DNA from: Streptomyces sp. CB02980
GTDB lineage: Bacteria > Actinomycetota > Actinomycetes > Streptomycetales > Streptomycetaceae
NCBI RefSeq assembly: GCF_014451325.2
Contig: NZ_JACSCH020000001.1
Coordinates: 598,845 to 662,844, forward strand
Direction of reading: 5' to 3'
DNA length: 64,000 nucleotides
Position numbers and translations under genes: made by a program. The first letter of the stretch is position 1, and each line of letters opens with the position of its first letter. Positions 61,870-64,000 of this stretch are shown piece after piece. Below the pieces are notes generated by a model. That model saw only the letters and a program-made list of their open reading frames with translations, did no database searches and was not told where the DNA came from.

Positions 61870-62310
61870 ATGAACGATCTTCGTATCGAGCCGGCCCGGA
61901 GCGAGGGGCGCCTCGCGGACTGGCGGGACGTCCACAACACGATCATCCCGACGGCCGTGCTCTCCCCCGACGAGGTGCGCGAGCGCGCGGGCCGGAACCG
62001 ACTGGAGGTCGTGTATCTCGGGGAGGTGGCGGTGGGTTGTTCGACGGTGCGGCCGCCGGACGAGGAGACCGCGGCGGCGACGGTCATCGCGCGGACGCTG
62101 CCCGGGTTCCGGGGGCGGGGTGTCGGGACCGCGCTGTACGAGCGGGGGCTCGCGCACGCGCGGACGCTGAGCGACGAGGGTGTGGAGACGGTGGTGCTGG
62201 CCTCGAACGAGGAGGGGCTGCGGTTCGCGCTCGCGCGCGGCTTCGTCGAGGTGGAGCGGTACGTCCTGCCGGGCGACACGGTGCCGTTCGTGACGCTGCG
62301 GCTGGCCTGA
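61870..62310 (+). CDS. GNAT-family N-acetyltransferase
   Basis: A 146-residue single-domain acetyltransferase. The acetyl-CoA loop is RTLPGFRGRGVGTALYERGL (R/Q-x-x-G-x-G), followed by TVVLASNEEGLRFALARGFVEVERY, the standard end. The substrate is unknown. ATG 61870 has no clear ribosome site. It precedes the divergent-looking palindrome at 62330. Confidence 0.9.
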   Translation: MNDLRIEPARSEGRLADWRDVHNTIIPTAVLSPDEVRERAGRNRLEVVYLGEVAVGCSTVRPPDEETAAATVIARTLPGFRGRGVGTALYERGLAHARTLSDEGVETVVLASNEEGLRFALARGFVEVERYVLPGDTVPFVTLRLA

Positions 62311-62329
62311 CGCGCCCGGCCCACACCGG

Positions 62330-62350
62330 GATCTGACGATTCGTCAGATC
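62330..62350. promoter_or_regulatory. 21-bp perfect palindrome (operator-like)
   Basis: GATCTGACGA and TCGTCAGATC form perfect 10-bp arms around one T. It ends 38 bp before the -10 of the next gene, where an upstream regulator or activator would bind. It could also serve as a weak terminator for the GNAT gene, 20 bp upstream, but it lacks a loop, so an operator is preferred. Confidence 0.6.
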
Positions 62351-62388
62351 GTTGCGTCGCGGGTCTGGGAACCTTCGGGGCCCGGCGC

Positions 62389-62394
62389 TACCCT
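62389..62394 (+). promoter_or_regulatory. -10 box TACCCT giving a leaderless transcript
   Basis: TACCCT ends only six bases before ATG 62401, so transcription would begin at or next to the start codon. There is no Shine-Dalgarno sequence between them. No clear -35 box is seen, in keeping with an activator bound at 62330-62350. Confidence 0.5.
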
Positions 62395-62400
62395 CCGCGC

Positions 62401-63480
62401 ATGATTCGGACGGTGGTGTGGGGTACGGGAAATGTCGGGCGCGCGGCGATCCGCGCCGTGGACGCCCATCCAGGGCTGGAACTCGCGGCCGTACTGGTCT
62501 CCGATCCGGCGAAGGTCGGACGGGACGCGGGCCGGCTTGCGGGGCTCGGCCACGACCTCGGGGTCGTGGCCGTCGACGATGTGGGCGCGGTGCTCGGCGG
62601 GCGGCCGGGGGCGGTGGTGTACGCGGCTTCCGGGGACACCCGGCCCGACGGGGCGCTCGACGACGTGGCGCGCGCGGTGCGGACGGGCGCGGTGGTGGTC
62701 ACCCCCGCGCTCTATCCGCTGTACGACCAGCGCAACGCGCCGCCCGAGTTCCGGGATCCGGTGCTGGCCGCGGTCGCCGAGGGCGGTGGTTCGCTGTTCG
62801 TGTCGGGAGTGGACCCGGGCTGGGGCAACGACGTCCTGCCGCTGCTCGTGAGCGGGCTCGGCAGCACGGTGGACGTGATCCGCTGTCAGGAGATCTTCGA
62901 CTACTCGACGTACGAGCAGGAGGAGTCGGTCCGGGACCTGATCGGGATGGGCCGGCCGCTCGACTACGAACCGCCGATGCTACTGCCGTCGGTGCCGACG
63001 ATGGTGTGGGGCGGGCAGATACGCCTGATGGCCCGCGCGCTCGGCGCCGAGCTCGACGAGATCCGCGAGACGGTGGACCGGCGTCCGCTGGAGTCCACCG
63101 TGAAGACCCGCACGATGGGGGTCTTCGAGGCGGGCACGCAGGGAGCGATCCGCTTCGAGGTGCAGGGCGTCGTCGGCGGGGAGCCCCGCATCGTGATCGA
63201 GCACGTGACCCGCATCCATCCCTCGTGCGCGCCGGACTGGCCGGTGCCGCCGGACGGGGCGGGGGCGCACCGGGTGATCGTCGAGGGCAGTCCCCGGATC
63301 GAGGTGACGGTGGCGGCGACCGCCGAGGGCGAGAACCGTTCGGCGGGCGGGAACGCGACGGCGGTGGGCCGGCTGGTCGGGGCGATCGACTGGCTGGCGG
63401 CGGCGGAACCGGGGCTGTACGACGCGCTGGACGTGCCGTTGCGGCCGGCGGTCGGGAAGCTGGGAAGGAGACCACGGTGA
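62401..63480 (+). CDS. DapB/diaminopentanoate-dehydrogenase-like NAD(P)-dependent dehydrogenase
   Basis: A 359-residue dehydrogenase. The N-terminal Rossmann motif is VVWGTGNVGRAAIRAVDAHP, with VYAASGDTRPDGALDD after it. The later part has VDPGWGNDVLPLLVSGL and EIFDYSTYEQEESVRDL, as in actinobacterial proteins annotated as dihydrodipicolinate reductase-like or 2,4-diaminopentanoate dehydrogenase. Streptomycete and mycobacterial members are thought to act on lipids or steroids rather than lysine precursors. The stop overlaps the following GTG (GTGA), so it is coupled to the AhpD-like gene. Confidence 0.87.
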   Translation: MIRTVVWGTGNVGRAAIRAVDAHPGLELAAVLVSDPAKVGRDAGRLAGLGHDLGVVAVDDVGAVLGGRPGAVVYAASGDTRPDGALDDVARAVRTGAVVVTPALYPLYDQRNAPPEFRDPVLAAVAEGGGSLFVSGVDPGWGNDVLPLLVSGLGSTVDVIRCQEIFDYSTYEQEESVRDLIGMGRPLDYEPPMLLPSVPTMVWGGQIRLMARALGAELDEIRETVDRRPLESTVKTRTMGVFEAGTQGAIRFEVQGVVGGEPRIVIEHVTRIHPSCAPDWPVPPDGAGAHRVIVEGSPRIEVTVAATAEGENRSAGGNATAVGRLVGAIDWLAAAEPGLYDALDVPLRPAVGKLGRRPR

Positions 63481-63965
63481 TCATCGACATTCCCGAGGGC
63501 CAGGAGCCGATCGGGTACGTGTGGGGCGACATGGTCCCGGAGATCGGGACGGCGGCGGCGAACTTCTCGCTGTCGGTGTACGCCCATACGACGCTGGGGC
63601 TGCGCGAGTTCGAGGCGGCGCGGCTGCGGATCGCGCAGATCAACGGCTGCGGCTTCTGTCTGGACTGGCGTACCGACCGGGACGGGGTGAAGGTCGAGGA
63701 GGGCTTCGACGAGGTCGTCGCGGCCTGGCGGGAGACGGAGGTCTCGGAGGGCTTCGACGAGCGGACGCGGCTCGCGGCCGAGTACGCGGAGCGGTACGCG
63801 CTGGACCATCACGGTCTGGACGAGGAGTTCTGGGAGCGGATGACGGCCCGGTACAGCCAGGCGGAGATCGTGGAGCTGACGATGAGTCTGGGCTCGTGGC
63901 TGGCGTTCGGGCGGCTCAACCGGGTGCTCGGGCTCGACGAGGTGTGCGTGCTGCCGACGCACTGA
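63477..63965 (+). CDS. carboxymuconolactone decarboxylase/AhpD-like protein
   Basis: A 162-residue AhpD-fold protein. The peroxidase-type Cys-x-x-Cys is in AQINGCGFCLDWRTD (about 55-69), preceded by helix FEAARLRIAQ and followed by a conserved Asp. It may act as a thiol-disulfide or alkylhydroperoxidase-linked protein. GTG 63477 overlaps the stop of the dehydrogenase gene, which suggests a two-enzyme unit. The remaining 35 bp of the window are non-coding. Confidence 0.92.
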   Translation: MIIDIPEGQEPIGYVWGDMVPEIGTAAANFSLSVYAHTTLGLREFEAARLRIAQINGCGFCLDWRTDRDGVKVEEGFDEVVAAWRETEVSEGFDERTRLAAEYAERYALDHHGLDEEFWERMTARYSQAEIVELTMSLGSWLAFGRLNRVLGLDEVCVLPTH

Positions 63966-64000
63966 GCGCGCGAGGAAGGGCCGGCCGGGTGGTTCCCGGC

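Overview
High-GC (about 70%) actinobacterial DNA. The third-position GC bias, GTG/TTG starts, dense 4-bp start/stop overlaps and many extracellular polysaccharide enzymes point to a Streptomyces chromosome. The secreted set (two GH10 xylanases, a GH30 enzyme, a pectate lyase-pectinesterase fusion and a necrosis-inducing NLP-type protein) suggests a soil or plant-associated strain. I saw no rRNA, tRNA, CRISPR array or intact transposon.

Layout. 0-9.3 kb is a xylan locus: a minus-strand operon (sugar-binding lipoprotein, two permeases, GH30 enzyme with an apparent frameshift, GH10 xylanase) diverges from a LacI regulator, followed by an XlnA-type xylanase with a ricin lectin domain. Copies of a CGAAA-N3-TTTCG-like palindrome sit at these promoters. 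A decayed feruloyl/acetylxylan-esterase-like gene follows xlnA. 9.7-12.6 kb holds a secreted FG-GAP/WxL-like protein and a DUF916-like membrane protein. 12.8-15.1 kb holds a DUF485 protein and an acetate-type sodium:solute symporter. 15.5-18.7 kb has a molybdenum theme: MoeA, a two-domain molbindin, and a 72-codon tail of a molybdopterin oxidoreductase. 18.8-22 kb holds a SUKH (SMI1/KNR4) protein, an IS110-type transposase remnant and a protein with an LQRxxGNAAV leader motif.

22.8-25.3 kb is an MFS exporter/HbpS-like/aldo-keto reductase operon. 25.4-32.5 kb holds an FMN-dependent hydroxyacid oxidase, an unknown membrane protein, the pectinase fusion, FabV and the NLP protein. 32.8-37.1 kb holds an MGT-type glycosyltransferase and a one-piece SecDF. 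37.4-46.2 kb is a compact, poorly characterised operon: acyltransferase, cupin, three tandem paralogues (two with an N-terminal zinc ribbon and membrane segments), a small acidic-tailed membrane protein, an asparagine-synthase-like enzyme and an aldehyde dehydrogenase. By eye the three paralogues resemble an interrupted Spo11/TopVI-A plan (QLWY or QLYY tyrosine, then a Toprim-like acidic strand pair). That is inference only, but it is the most unusual coding signal here.

46.5-52 kb holds a methyltransferase, a NUDIX hydrolase, a glutaminase, a 3-hydroxyisobutyryl-CoA hydrolase with a tandem-repeat tail, a DapB-like reductase and a GNAT enzyme. 52.2-55.2 kb holds RNase HI, a polynucleotide kinase-phosphatase and a T4 Rnl1-type RNA ligase, which together look like an RNA-repair unit. 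56-64 kb holds housekeeping-type genes: a DLH-like hydrolase, a PTP-like phosphatase, a YncE-like lipoprotein, an FMN reductase, a truncated AspT-like gene, type II NADH dehydrogenase, a YkuD lipoprotein, a GNAT enzyme, and a dehydrogenase/AhpD-like pair with a probable leaderless start.
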